Source: Bathymodiolus brooksi (Eukaryota; Mollusca; Bivalvia; Mytilida; Modiolidae). Taken from it: a DNA stretch of 64,000 nt. The DNA is taken from positions 22,971,462 through 23,035,461 of the forward strand of contig OY804589.1 in NCBI GenBank assembly GCA_963680875.1, in the 5' to 3' direction. Below the pieces are notes generated by a model. It ran no database searches and was not told the DNA's origin. It saw nothing but the letters and a program-made list of their open reading frames with translations. A program made the position numbers and the translations under genes. Positions 11,381 to 19,600 of this stretch are shown here, one piece after another; the first letter of the stretch is position 1, and every line of letters begins with the position of its first letter.

Positions 11381-11603
11381 GTTTGGACTTGATGGTGGGA
11401 TTAGGTAACAAGTATCCCAAACAACTGCTCAACAATGCCGTCCACAAAGTACTGTTCTCCGATTCGACCGTCAAGTTGTAAATGCTGACTACGATAACCG
11501 TGTACAGGATGAGTACCTGACACAGAAATACGATCTCCGATCGAGGTATCTTTTTTCCAAAGGCGATCCAAGACGATGTGCTGTCGGTGTCACTCGGTGC
11601 CAT
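11355..11603 (-). CDS. Small membrane protein conserved in Polintons
   Basis: 82 residues from the ATG at 11603. One transmembrane segment (about residues 23-43, 'EIVFLCQVLILYTVIVVSIY') precedes a short loop with an NLT glycosylation motif and a conserved tail 'LWTALLSSCLGYLLPNP'. Small proteins with this tail lie next to the penton or integrase gene in related elements, as I remember them. The role is unknown; a virion membrane or exit function is possible. The start is 16 bp from the integrase stop, and the 3' end overlaps the penton start. Confidence 0.7.
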   Translation of the reverse strand: MAPSDTDSTSSWIAFGKKIPRSEIVFLCQVLILYTVIVVSIYNLTVESENSTLWTALLSSCLGYLLPNPTIKSKHVLSDLTQ

Positions 11604-11619
11604 TTGCAAGACTGATGCT

Positions 11620-12669
11620 TCAAACCGCGACGCCTCGCTTTTGTAGGTCCTGTTTAAAGATCCAGCTGTTGAAGGACTCTGGATATCCGAGCCACTTTAC
11701 TAAATACTGTACTCGTCTTCCTTTCCGTCGTTTTTTCAGAACGCTTTGGATCTTGTATACGTCGTCCTGTTTAATGACTTTCTGTATCTCTTCGGCATAA
11801 AATGTTCCTTCCAGAATTTCACCGTGGTCGTCTTTGACTAAGTATACCGGGCGTCTGGTTTCGATACATTTCACTACCGTAAACAATTCTTCAGTCCGGT
11901 TGGGTAAATATCCTTTCTTGAACGTACGCTTGGCTTTGCTGAGTCGCACTCTATCTCCGGGAGAAAATTTGCACGATTGTTTGGGTCCCTTTCTTCCATA
12001 TAGCCTCTTGGACACCGTTGTTTGGTTAGCCCACGTGACTTCTGCCGGTGGTATGCCTATGGTTCTGTGAACGGTGTGGTTATAAGATGCGACCATCTCG
12101 GATAGAACTTCTACGTAGGTTAGGGTTTCTCTGTGTGTGAAATACTTCCACATCTTGGTTTTCAATGTTCTGTTAAAACGCTCAACGATACTGGCTTTGG
12201 TCTCCTCGTTGTAAGTGGTAAAGAAGTGCACGTCGTGTTCCTTGAGAAACTTTTGAAATACTCGGTTGGTAAATTCAGTTCCTTTGTCTGTCTGTAGACG
12301 TATCGGGCGCCGCCCCGATTTGAAAATGACCTGAAACGCGTCTTTCAAAGTCTTCCCCGTCTTGTCTTTCAATGGAACGACCCATGCATATCGCGATAAC
12401 ACGTCAATACATGTCAACAAGTACTTGAATCCTTTGTTGTAAGAAGACAATTTTGCCAGATCCACTAAATCCGCCTGCCACTGGTGGTCAATTCCATACA
12501 CGACCACTTGACGTCTGGGAAATCTTCGTCTAGTTGGTTTATGCAACGTGTACGTGTCCTGAGACTGTAACCATTCTCTGACTTCTTTCTTCGTATAACC
12601 TTTCGGCTTAAATTTACTCAATCCTCCATAACTAGCGGGAGCAACTACATTATAATAGGTCGACTCCAT
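11620..12669 (-). CDS. INT: Retrovirus-like DDE integrase with C-terminal chromodomain
   Basis: 349 residues from the ATG at 12667-12669. The frame is open further upstream, but 'MESTYYNVVAPASYGG' is the typical family start and the longer version overlaps the previous gene. The rve core has D67 ('QADLVDL'), D128 ('LQTDKGTEF') and E163 ('IVERFNRT'), 34 residues after the second Asp. The C-terminus (about 303-342, 'KWLGYPESFNSWIF') is a chromodomain, which in other integrases binds methylated histone tails and steers insertion. It joins the element's ends to target DNA, and the 6-bp TSD fits. No breaks. It starts 37 bp after the upstream gene. Confidence 0.95.
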   Translation of the reverse strand: MESTYYNVVAPASYGGLSKFKPKGYTKKEVREWLQSQDTYTLHKPTRRRFPRRQVVVYGIDHQWQADLVDLAKLSSYNKGFKYLLTCIDVLSRYAWVVPLKDKTGKTLKDAFQVIFKSGRRPIRLQTDKGTEFTNRVFQKFLKEHDVHFFTTYNEETKASIVERFNRTLKTKMWKYFTHRETLTYVEVLSEMVASYNHTVHRTIGIPPAEVTWANQTTVSKRLYGRKGPKQSCKFSPGDRVRLSKAKRTFKKGYLPNRTEELFTVVKCIETRRPVYLVKDDHGEILEGTFYAEEIQKVIKQDDVYKIQSVLKKRRKGRRVQYLVKWLGYPESFNSWIFKQDLQKRGVAV

Positions 12670-12706
12670 GTTTACAACTGCCCCCTTCGTGGTCTCAACC
12701 TCCGTT

Positions 12707-13315
12707 TTAAAAGGCGACCCAGTTCTTGACTTCTTTCCTTCTGTTTCTTGGTGTTTTTGGGGAGTACGGTCTAATAGGGGAGGGACTCTGTTGTCGTTTG
12801 CGAGATCTCGGTGTTCTTTTCGTCTGAGTGATGTATTTCCAGCGGTCCTCGTGACCAATCAAATCTTGTGGAACATTTGCTTCTCGTAAGGCTTCTCCGA
12901 ATGTTTCCCATCCTTGTGGATTGAAGTATTTCCTTTTGCGCAGCACGTCGTTCACTAAATATACCACGTTACTCCCTCTGACGGTTTCTCCCTTGTATTT
13001 CAGTTCCCCTTTCTCGCTCCAGGAAATGTTAGGGTCTGCTTTCATTTTCCTTACCAATAGATCGGCTTTGGTTTTCAGTGATGTCGACACTTTAGATACC
13101 CCGGGTCTAGGCCTGTAATCATCGTGGACGCTCAAATATCGAGTGAGCGATTGGTCGTATAGCTTGAGACGCTCGTCTGTCGACAGGTCTTCTCTTTCTA
13201 GTATGGATTCCATCTTTTTATCCAAGGTGTCCATGACTTTCACACGTTGTTCCACTGGAGGTTTTGGGCGCCCTTGAGTCTGTTGGTATCTATTCATTAA
13301 GGTTAGTTCCTTCAT
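12707..13315 (-). CDS. Polinton-conserved protein of unknown function
   Basis: 202 residues. I recognise the pattern from other animal Polintons and adintoviruses but know no function. An N-terminal region is rich in charged helices ('TLDKKMESILEREDLSTDE', 'LTRYLSVHD'). A core (about residues 85-165) contains 'ISWSEKGELKYKGETVRGSN' and 'VVYLVNDVLRKRK'. A basic Ser/Pro/Arg-rich tail follows and could bind nucleic acid. The start overlaps the previous gene's stop in an ATGA. Its place between core-like protein and integrase suggests a virion or DNA-associated role. Confidence 0.75.
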   Translation of the reverse strand: MKELTLMNRYQQTQGRPKPPVEQRVKVMDTLDKKMESILEREDLSTDERLKLYDQSLTRYLSVHDDYRPRPGVSKVSTSLKTKADLLVRKMKADPNISWSEKGELKYKGETVRGSNVVYLVNDVLRKRKYFNPQGWETFGEALREANVPQDLIGHEDRWKYITQTKRTPRSRKRQQSPSPIRPYSPKTPRNRRKEVKNWVAF

Positions 13316-13647
13316 TGAAACAAAGTAGAGAGCAACGGTGCTACTACAGAGGCAATCGGTGCTAGTAGGGATCCCAAAAATCCACCTTTCTGTAAGATCG
13401 CTTTCTTATTTTTGAGAGAGACCGACTTTTTCGTCAGTGCTCTCAATCCGGCCTTATTTCTCGCGAGTTTTTCCTTCTGCGGTTTAGTTAACGGGACGTT
13501 TCCTCTTAAAATGTTATCGGCACACTCACACAGACAGTCGACGAGACTGCGATCGGCTTTGGTGATGAGGTGTTTACGAATACACGGTCTTGCTTTTTGT
13601 AAATACACTAACTCGTTGGCGTGTTTCTTTAAGCGCTGAGAGACCAT
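13312..13647 (-). CDS. Small basic protein with hydrophobic C-terminus (core or membrane-lytic candidate)
   Basis: 111 residues. The first 85 are helical and basic, with a Cys pair region ('VDCLCECADNILRGNVPL') and several Lys-rich stretches. The last 24 ('GGFLGSLLAPIASVVAPLL' and onward) form a Gly-led hydrophobic amphipathic segment. This two-part layout recurs in adintovirus-type elements and resembles small adenovirus virion proteins with membrane activity. That role is inferred from layout only. The stop overlaps the next start by 4 bp. Confidence 0.7.
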   Translation of the reverse strand: MVSQRLKKHANELVYLQKARPCIRKHLITKADRSLVDCLCECADNILRGNVPLTKPQKEKLARNKAGLRALTKKSVSLKNKKAILQKGGFLGSLLAPIASVVAPLLSTLFQ

Positions 13648-13707
13648 GTTACTGCTTCCGCATCTCTCGTAAAACTGAATTAATCTTGGATAGACTGGGA
13701 TATATAA

Positions 13708-14844
13708 CTAAATATCGGCGTACGCTTTCTGTTCCTCACCGGGAAAGATATGACTTCTTAGTCTCAAGATGTCCGGTGTCTCTTGTTTCATATCGATGAC
13801 TAAATAACCGTGGGGTCGAGCAGCGGCTGCTGTGTAGGCTTCCAAAAAGTATTTCGTCCTTTGGGGATACATTTGATGCGCCAAGGCCATGATCTGCGAT
13901 ACGTCTCTCGGGTTTTTGAAGACGACCATGTAATGGGCATTGAGACTTATGGTTCTATGGTGTTTTCCTCGATGAAACAGATTCTGAACGATGTACATGA
14001 CACTGATGTTTCTGTGGTGACTCTTCTTCGTAAACAGAGAAGCTACTCTTTGATCCGTTTCGTCCATGAGATCGTCTAAGATGATTAAATGTTTTTCTCT
14101 GGGGTCGAAGGTGTCCAAGTCCGGCAATCCTTGGTGAAAGTCCACCCCATCTACGGTTCCGTATAAAGTCTGGTATTCTCCATAACACCACAAGATGCGA
14201 TCTGGTATTGGGGTCATCATGTGTTTGATATTGTGTACGAATCTCCTGACAAAGACGGATTTTCCACTTCCGGTTGGTCCCGAGATTACACTGGTAAATG
14301 GATGGACCCACGGCATGAAATGATCGGGATCGTATCCGTCTGGAACGTAAAATGTGTAAGGATTGCTGGTTTTCAAAATATAATAGGGTTCTTCTTCATT
14401 ACTCTGTGAGTATGGCTGCTGCGGCGGCGGAGGCTGTGGCGTATTTCCCTCTCTCAGCGGCGGCGGCGGCAGTTGTGGCGTATTTCCCTCTCTCAGCGGC
14501 GGCGGCGGCAGTTGTGGCGTATATCCCTCTCTCAGCAGCGGCGGCGGCAGTTGTGGCGTATATCCCTCTCTCAGCGGCGGCGGCGGCGTATATCTCTCTC
14601 TCAGCGGCGGCGTATATCCCTCTCTCAGCGGCGGATACGCATCACTGCTCTGTGGATACGGATGAGTTGTTCCATGCTTATTTCTTTTATGTCTCAACAT
14701 GACATCTTTTCTCGAACATTTCAGTTTACATACGGGGCATGTTGAAGACATCTCGTAAAACACGTCTTTCCTCTTTGACGGTTTGTATACGACTGACTGA
14801 ATTAGGGTAGATGGGGGCATATTTATAACAAACAAATAATACAT
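13708..14844 (-). CDS. ATPase: FtsK/HerA-type genome-packaging ATPase with zinc finger and proline-rich linker
   Basis: 378 residues from the ATG at 14844; a start at residue 32 (14751), just before the zinc finger, is also plausible. In order: a C2H2 finger (C36, C39, H52, H57); a proline-rich linker of about 70 residues built from a 14-residue tandem repeat ('PPLREGYTPQLPPP'); and a P-loop ATPase with Walker A 'GPTGSGKS' (189-196) and Walker B 'LIILDD' (253-258). The ATPase core matches the A32-like packaging motors of Polintons and large DNA viruses, which pump the genome into the capsid. The linker repeat differs slightly between copies and is a recent expansion. The frame is intact. Confidence 0.92.
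   Translation of the reverse strand: MYYLFVINMPPSTLIQSVVYKPSKRKDVFYEMSSTCPVCKLKCSRKDVMLRHKRNKHGTTHPYPQSSDAYPPLREGYTPPLRERYTPPPPLREGYTPQLPPPLLREGYTPQLPPPPLREGNTPQLPPPPLREGNTPQPPPPQQPYSQSNEEEPYYILKTSNPYTFYVPDGYDPDHFMPWVHPFTSVISGPTGSGKSVFVRRFVHNIKHMMTPIPDRILWCYGEYQTLYGTVDGVDFHQGLPDLDTFDPREKHLIILDDLMDETDQRVASLFTKKSHHRNISVMYIVQNLFHRGKHHRTISLNAHYMVVFKNPRDVSQIMALAHQMYPQRTKYFLEAYTAAAARPHGYLVIDMKQETPDILRLRSHIFPGEEQKAYADI
14420..14640. repeat. Coding minisatellite (42-bp unit) in the ATPase linker
   Basis: GC-rich tandem copies ('ctctctcagcggcggcggcg') that keep the reading frame and encode the 14-residue proline-rich repeats. Copies vary in length by multiples of three. Confidence 0.85.
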
Positions 14845-14852
14845 TTCTAACT

Positions 14853-14858
14853 TTTATT
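14853..14858 (-). terminator. Candidate polyadenylation signal after the PC4-like gene
   Basis: AATAAA on the minus strand directly after the TAA stop. It would end a transcript before the late gene block. Confidence 0.45.
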
Positions 14859-15476
14859 TTACAAGTCTGTTCTATACAAGGGAACTAACTGTCTCAGTTC
14901 TGGCTCTCTTTCTTCCAACAATGGGATGATCTGTTTCAGTTCTTTCCATTCTCCAAAGTGTAAAGCCACACCTCTCTTGGTAGGACGGTAGGTCCATTCA
15001 TCGGCGGGGATAAAGTGCTTTCTGATGTGAACGAAGGGAAACGGTGCCTTGATCGTCACGAAAACGTCGTTTCCGATATGGTATCGCCACTCTACTGGTT
15101 CTTTTTCTATGACTCTGGTAAGCAAATCGTCTATGACGTCCGACATGTTGCACAGGGCTTTCCATTGATCCAAATGTAAGCTCACTCCTTCTTTCGTAGG
15201 GACTGTGGCATCTTTCCAGAATCGTAAGTCTACTCTCTTGGATCCGTTCCATTCTGTTAACTCCAAGTATATGTTTCCTCCCAGGGCTCGTTTGAGCGGC
15301 TGAATGTCGACCATTTGGGCTGCCATCTGCAAGATGTCTTCTATTTGTGCGGTATCGGGCGTCTGTGAGCCGTTTTGTGTCGGTGGCATCTCTACGATAT
15401 CAATTATCTGCGGGGTTTTAGGCTGCTGTTCTGTCATCTGAACGCCTTTGGTTCTTTTACCTTTTTGACTTGGCAT
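14859..15476 (-). CDS. Protein with two PC4-like ssDNA-binding domains
   Basis: 205 residues. After a Gln/Pro/Thr-rich N-terminus there are two related domains, about 65-118 ('ALGGNIYLELTEW', 'KEGVSLHLDQWKAL') and 132-188 ('HIGNDVFVTIKAP', 'TKRGVALHFGEWKEL'). Both match the transcriptional coactivator p15/PC4 fold: an initial strand, an aromatic-rich strand, the G-V-x-L-x-x-x-x-W turn and a helix. PC4 proteins bind single-stranded DNA and assist transcription and replication. A duplicated form could bind both strands of an opened duplex or replace a viral ssDNA-binding protein; that is inference. A CCAAT-box cluster lies 80-200 bp upstream. Confidence 0.8.
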   Translation of the reverse strand: MPSQKGKRTKGVQMTEQQPKTPQIIDIVEMPPTQNGSQTPDTAQIEDILQMAAQMVDIQPLKRALGGNIYLELTEWNGSKRVDLRFWKDATVPTKEGVSLHLDQWKALCNMSDVIDDLLTRVIEKEPVEWRYHIGNDVFVTIKAPFPFVHIRKHFIPADEWTYRPTKRGVALHFGEWKELKQIIPLLEEREPELRQLVPLYRTDL

Positions 15477-15554
15477 GTTGCGGGTTCCAGCCAGTAAATG
15501 ACGCAGAGGTTTAGTTACATCATCTTATATCCAATAATAATAACGACGTATCTG

Positions 15555-15672
15555 ATTGGTCGATTTCTTTCGTAACGTCGTATCTGATTGGACAGTCATT
15601 CTGTGTTTCGATTGGCCAGTTGTTTATGAAATGGAGCTTTCTGATTGGTTCCTTTTCCTCTATTCTGATTGG
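15555..15672 (-). promoter_or_regulatory. Cluster of five CCAAT boxes
   Basis: CCAAT on the minus strand at 15555-15559, 15587-15591, 15611-15615, 15644-15648 and 15668-15672, mostly within a repeated 'tctgattgg' context. They lie 80-200 bp upstream of the PC4-like start, the distance expected for NF-Y sites in a promoter. The rightmost box overlaps the end of the Bcl-2-like ORF. Confidence 0.6.
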
Positions 15673-15920
15673 TGGATGAGCGATCGATTGAAGTATTCGT
15701 ATTCTGTCCCTTTAAGAACGGCATGGTAAATGTCCCAAAACATCCATGCATCGGTGGGGTACTGTTGCCCCATTTGACTCGTGAAGGCAAATAACACTAG
15801 CACTCGACCCATCTTGATAACACCGTCATTGAACATGGTAGACACAATCCTTCTATACGTCTGTACTCTATCGTTGTCCATATCTGAATGATATCTATTT
15901 GCCCTTTTTTCTGTTTTCAT
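15660..15920 (-). CDS. Bcl-2-like ORF with BH1 motif (partial)
   Basis: 86 residues. Residues 28-46 ('TMFNDGVIKMGRVLVLFAF') fit the Bcl-2 BH1 signature F-x-D-G-V-x-x-G-R-hhh-hh-F that spans helices 4-5. The Trp usually before GR is replaced by Met. A following helix ('DAWMFWDIYHAVL') could be helix 6. No BH3 or BH2 motif is visible, and the ORF is about half the size of a Bcl-2 fold, so it is truncated, spliced to unseen exons, or coincidental. Bcl-2 proteins control mitochondrial apoptosis, and viral copies usually keep infected cells alive. It sits between the PC4-like gene and PolB, beside host repeat fragments. Confidence 0.5.
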   Translation of the reverse strand: MKTEKRANRYHSDMDNDRVQTYRRIVSTMFNDGVIKMGRVLVLFAFTSQMGQQYPTDAWMFWDIYHAVLKGTEYEYFNRSLIHQSE

Positions 15921-15968
15921 AGGCTTTTGACCACGCCATTGTTTTAAACTTGACGTGACCGTTGTGTT

Positions 15969-16114
15969 GTCCCTGTGGAGCTCATACTCTGTACTTTAAT
16001 GTGCTGTCCCTGTGGGGCTCATATTCTGTACTTTAATGTGCTGTCCCTGTGGGGCTCATACTCTGTACTTTAATGTGCTGTCTCTGTGGGGCTCATACTC
16101 TGTACTTTAATGTG
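15969..16114. repeat. 37-bp tandem repeat, four copies
   Basis: Unit 'gtccctgtggggctcatact' plus 17 more bases ending 'taatgtgct', with one to two differences per copy. It lies upstream of the Bcl-2-like ORF, where a promoter could be. Confidence 0.9.
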
Positions 16115-16138
16115 AAGTCCTTTGTTGTATGTGTATGT

Positions 16139-16385
16139 TGTTGTCCTTTGATTTTGATTACCCCTTTGGTATTTTCAAACTCTTCTTCTGTGTGATCGGT
16201 TTTCAAGATAAGATCAAATAATATCCGTCTAGACATCTCATCTTTGAAATAAGTTTGTCAGTGACTTTGCGTTAGGTCGGTAGTTTCCTCCACCACGATA
16301 TTATTGAAAGTAGCGTTCAACACCAAATAAAATATTTGACCTCGATATAACTGAAAGTAGCGTTCAACACCAAATACAATCTTTG
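16139..16385 (+). repeat. Host repeat fragments inside the Polinton
   Basis: 16139-16195 matches host family C ('gattacccctttggtattt'). 16253-16385 matches the 3' half of SINE family A ('tttgtcagtgact', 'tcctccaccacgatat', 'gaaagtagcgttcaacacc'), with the tail present twice. No target duplications were found around them. Confidence 0.7.
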
Positions 16386-16631
16386 ATCATCCATATAAAA
16401 GACCCAACACCGTTATACAATTTCAATTATTTTATAAATACAAATATATACAACAATGAATTTTTTAAAGAAAATCAATTTAAAAGAAAATCAACGAGGT
16501 TATTGACCTCAATTTAACTATTTTTTTCCTTTATATTCAACTAGAACTTTACAGGTAAACATTTTTTTAAAACTATTTACACTATTTAAAATCTTAAACA
16601 GTCTATTATTTACAGTTTATATATCACGGAT
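16386..16631. other. AT-rich spacer after PolB
   Basis: 3' untranslated region of PolB on the minus strand. I see no coding frame and no clear AATAAA on that strand. Confidence 0.5.
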
Positions 16632-19600
16632 TTAAATATCTAACGGGATTGTAGACACTCCATCTGCCAGCACTTTTCTTTTAGGGTAAAAGTAAGAAAA
16701 TCCAGCTCTTTCTTGTAAATACGTATACATTTTATTGTCAATGACACGGAAACCTCTGTTGGTACCGGATCCAGACTGCTTGGTTAGCAGGACGTCCATG
16801 TACTTGTCTTTGTGGATGTCGTTTAGACGTTTATTGATCCCCTTGCAGCTGAACTTGTCTTCCTTCCCGAAACAGTAGTAGGTCTTGCTACACAAGGCAA
16901 CAATTCCATCTCCTCTGTACTCTTCTTTGAAGAGCCCGGGTGTCCTCTTGTCGTAGGCAGCATGTTCGCGGGTGTCATCACGGGGAAACCAGTCGTTCTT
17001 CTCTAATATATATTTCTGTCGTAAATGAGGTTTTACGACTTCTTCCAGGGTGTCTGTGGAAAGTGCCATATATGCACTATCCGTGTCCATGCTGCAATAC
17101 TGGAAGTCCGAGCGATCCACAAACACGTCCATGAAGTCATAGTAAAACTCCAGCATCTGGTGCTTGGCGTACTGGTAGACAACACAGCCAATCTGCATGG
17201 GTAAATCTAAAGTTATTGTCTTCTTACTCATTTCGACTTCAAATGTATCTTCGTTAAGCTGGTTACATTTACGGAAAAACGGATCTACAAGGTATTGATG
17301 GACATATCTATCCTTACAGTATATAACGTCTGTATGTCTCTCTTTGTTGGTGATTGTTTTCCCGTAGCTGGAATTTCCATCTAGCTTATTGGTTTCGGCT
17401 ATGATTTTTTTATGTGGATCCGCATCTCCGGCTCGGCGGGCATCGCTGACGGCTTCTCCAAATTTCTGGAAACAGGTTGCAGGACTATATTCAACGACCT
17501 GGTAAATACGGGTGACGACGAGTCCTTTGAGCAAATACCATTTTAATAGCGGGGTGATTATCATGATCTTTTCTCCAAACATACTTCCGACCAGACTTTT
17601 ACGGGGTTGAGACAGGATGTCGTGGTCCACGGCATACTGCCGCATGTGGTCACCAATATCGTCTCTGGATACTTCGACGTTTTTAAATATGGGTGACATC
17701 TCGGCAAACGTCGGTTTTAAGTGGTCGGGGACGTGAAGATCGACTTCCAAAGCACCAAACAGTTGATCGTTCAAGACGGCGGCCAGTATCTGGTCCTCTG
17801 TCATGGTGACCAAACCATCACATGGTCGTTTTCGATGTTCGATAAAACGACTCAATTCCGGGTCTCTTTTGATACTGGCTAGCCATTGACATTCCCACAT
17901 CTCCACGACGTTGTAGCCTTGTTCTTTGATGTATTGTATCTTGTCATGCGTATGGTGGTACAAGTCGTCTAAGTTCTTTCCGTTGACGGGGTTGACGCCG
18001 TTATGTTTTTTGGTCATCCAGCATCGATGTCCGTGCCAGATACATCCCTGGAATTCGTAGACGGTGTTGGTGTCTCTGCAAAATCCGTCCACAGGAAAAC
18101 GCTTCATCCCGATCAATTTTTCGGAGTCGTTGCCCTGGTGACGAATATGCTGTCCGGTGTTCTTGGCTTCCCACTCCAACCAATTGATGGCCATACACTC
18201 GTAGCGTCTTGGCGCTTGTCTCTTGAACCCATCTTCTTTCTTCCGTCGGACGAAATGGCCGGTAGGCATCTTCTGCATAATACTCCAAAGATATAGAGCA
18301 TTGGCGTCTACACCATAAATCAACTGACAGGGCTTTGGATCTGTGTACTCGGTAGGTCGTATGAAGGTCTTATCTTTCTCGTGGTAACGATGAAACACGA
18401 TGCTCGGGCCCCCAACGATGTTGTTCTTGTATAGGTCGTACAGATCTTTATTCTTCTCATCCGGTAAGGTGAAGTAGTCTGGTAGGTCTTGGAACATGTA
18501 CTTCAGTGTGAGTCCGGGAACGCTGATGCCGTCTTTAAACATATCGATGTGGCGATTCTGGTTAAACTGAAACATCTTGTCGATGGCTTCCAACATGGGT
18601 TCGACGTCCTTGTTGTTGTACCATGTCAGGAACTCTTTCATGGTCTTCATGTCGTTGTCTTCCCATACTGTCTGGCACAGCTGGTAGTCTTCGGCAGAGA
18701 TATTTTCGTTTTTCAAAGTACTGTAGAAGGCTTCGTGAGGTGGCAGTTGGCTGACGTTGAGTTTATCCAACGAGGTCATCCACTCGTACGGGAAGAATCC
18801 TTTCTGTTCTGTACACTTGTAGGCTTTCAGGTACTGACTATAACTAAAGCCGGGCGCAAGATAATTGCTGATGTCGACAAACTTCAGCTTCTCTGTCTTG
18901 ATACACATGAAATTGTTGTTCCGATTCACGGTATACTTGATCTTGTGACTGTCCACCAATCGAGTAAAAAAATCTACCTTCATGGCGTTGACGTCATATT
19001 TCCCCGTATTGAAACCGACCACGCGGAGTTCTTGTAGGTATTGTTCCAACTGCTTTTTCAACTGGTACAGGTGATGTTTCTTTTCTTCACGTTCTCTTTC
19101 TTCGTCGTCTTTGTACTCTTCCAAGTCTTGGTCTAATCTCTGTTGAATTTCTTCAAATATCATTCCATACCTTGGCACCAGTAAGCGAAAAGCTTTTTCG
19201 CTGATATCTGTTAAATGCTGCAAACAGGACTCTGCCGTCTCACTGGTATCACCTTCCGTAACAAAGCAGATGGACTCGGTATAGGTAGGAACGTTGGAAC
19301 ATACAGACACGCTGAGTAGTACATGATGACTGGTCCACTCCAACTTCTCGGATCGTCTCTTTTCTGTGGGCTGTAACATCACCTCAATGTCATAGGTAGC
19401 TCTATACGGGTAATACCGGTCTTCTTCTGGGACGTCGATGCCTTCGTCTTCTAACCGGTCGAATACGGTCTGTGTTGTATGGTACACGCCACCAGGATAC
19501 TTGTAGATAACATCTCCGGTACAGGTCCGTTCATGTCTGTGCAGCTTTCCAACATGTTTCCACAACCGGTCACATTTCGAACACAGGTAGCTGTGACTGT

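Noticed and set aside
12670..12858. N-terminal extension of the integrase
   Set aside because: Overlaps the previous gene in another frame and lacks family-like sequence; the ATG at 12669 gives the usual start.
14352..14702. Alanine-rich plus-strand frame
   Set aside because: Antisense reading of the proline-rich ATPase repeat.
18489..19037. 182-codon plus-strand frame
   Set aside because: Lies antisense within the PolB coding exon and mirrors its codon pattern.
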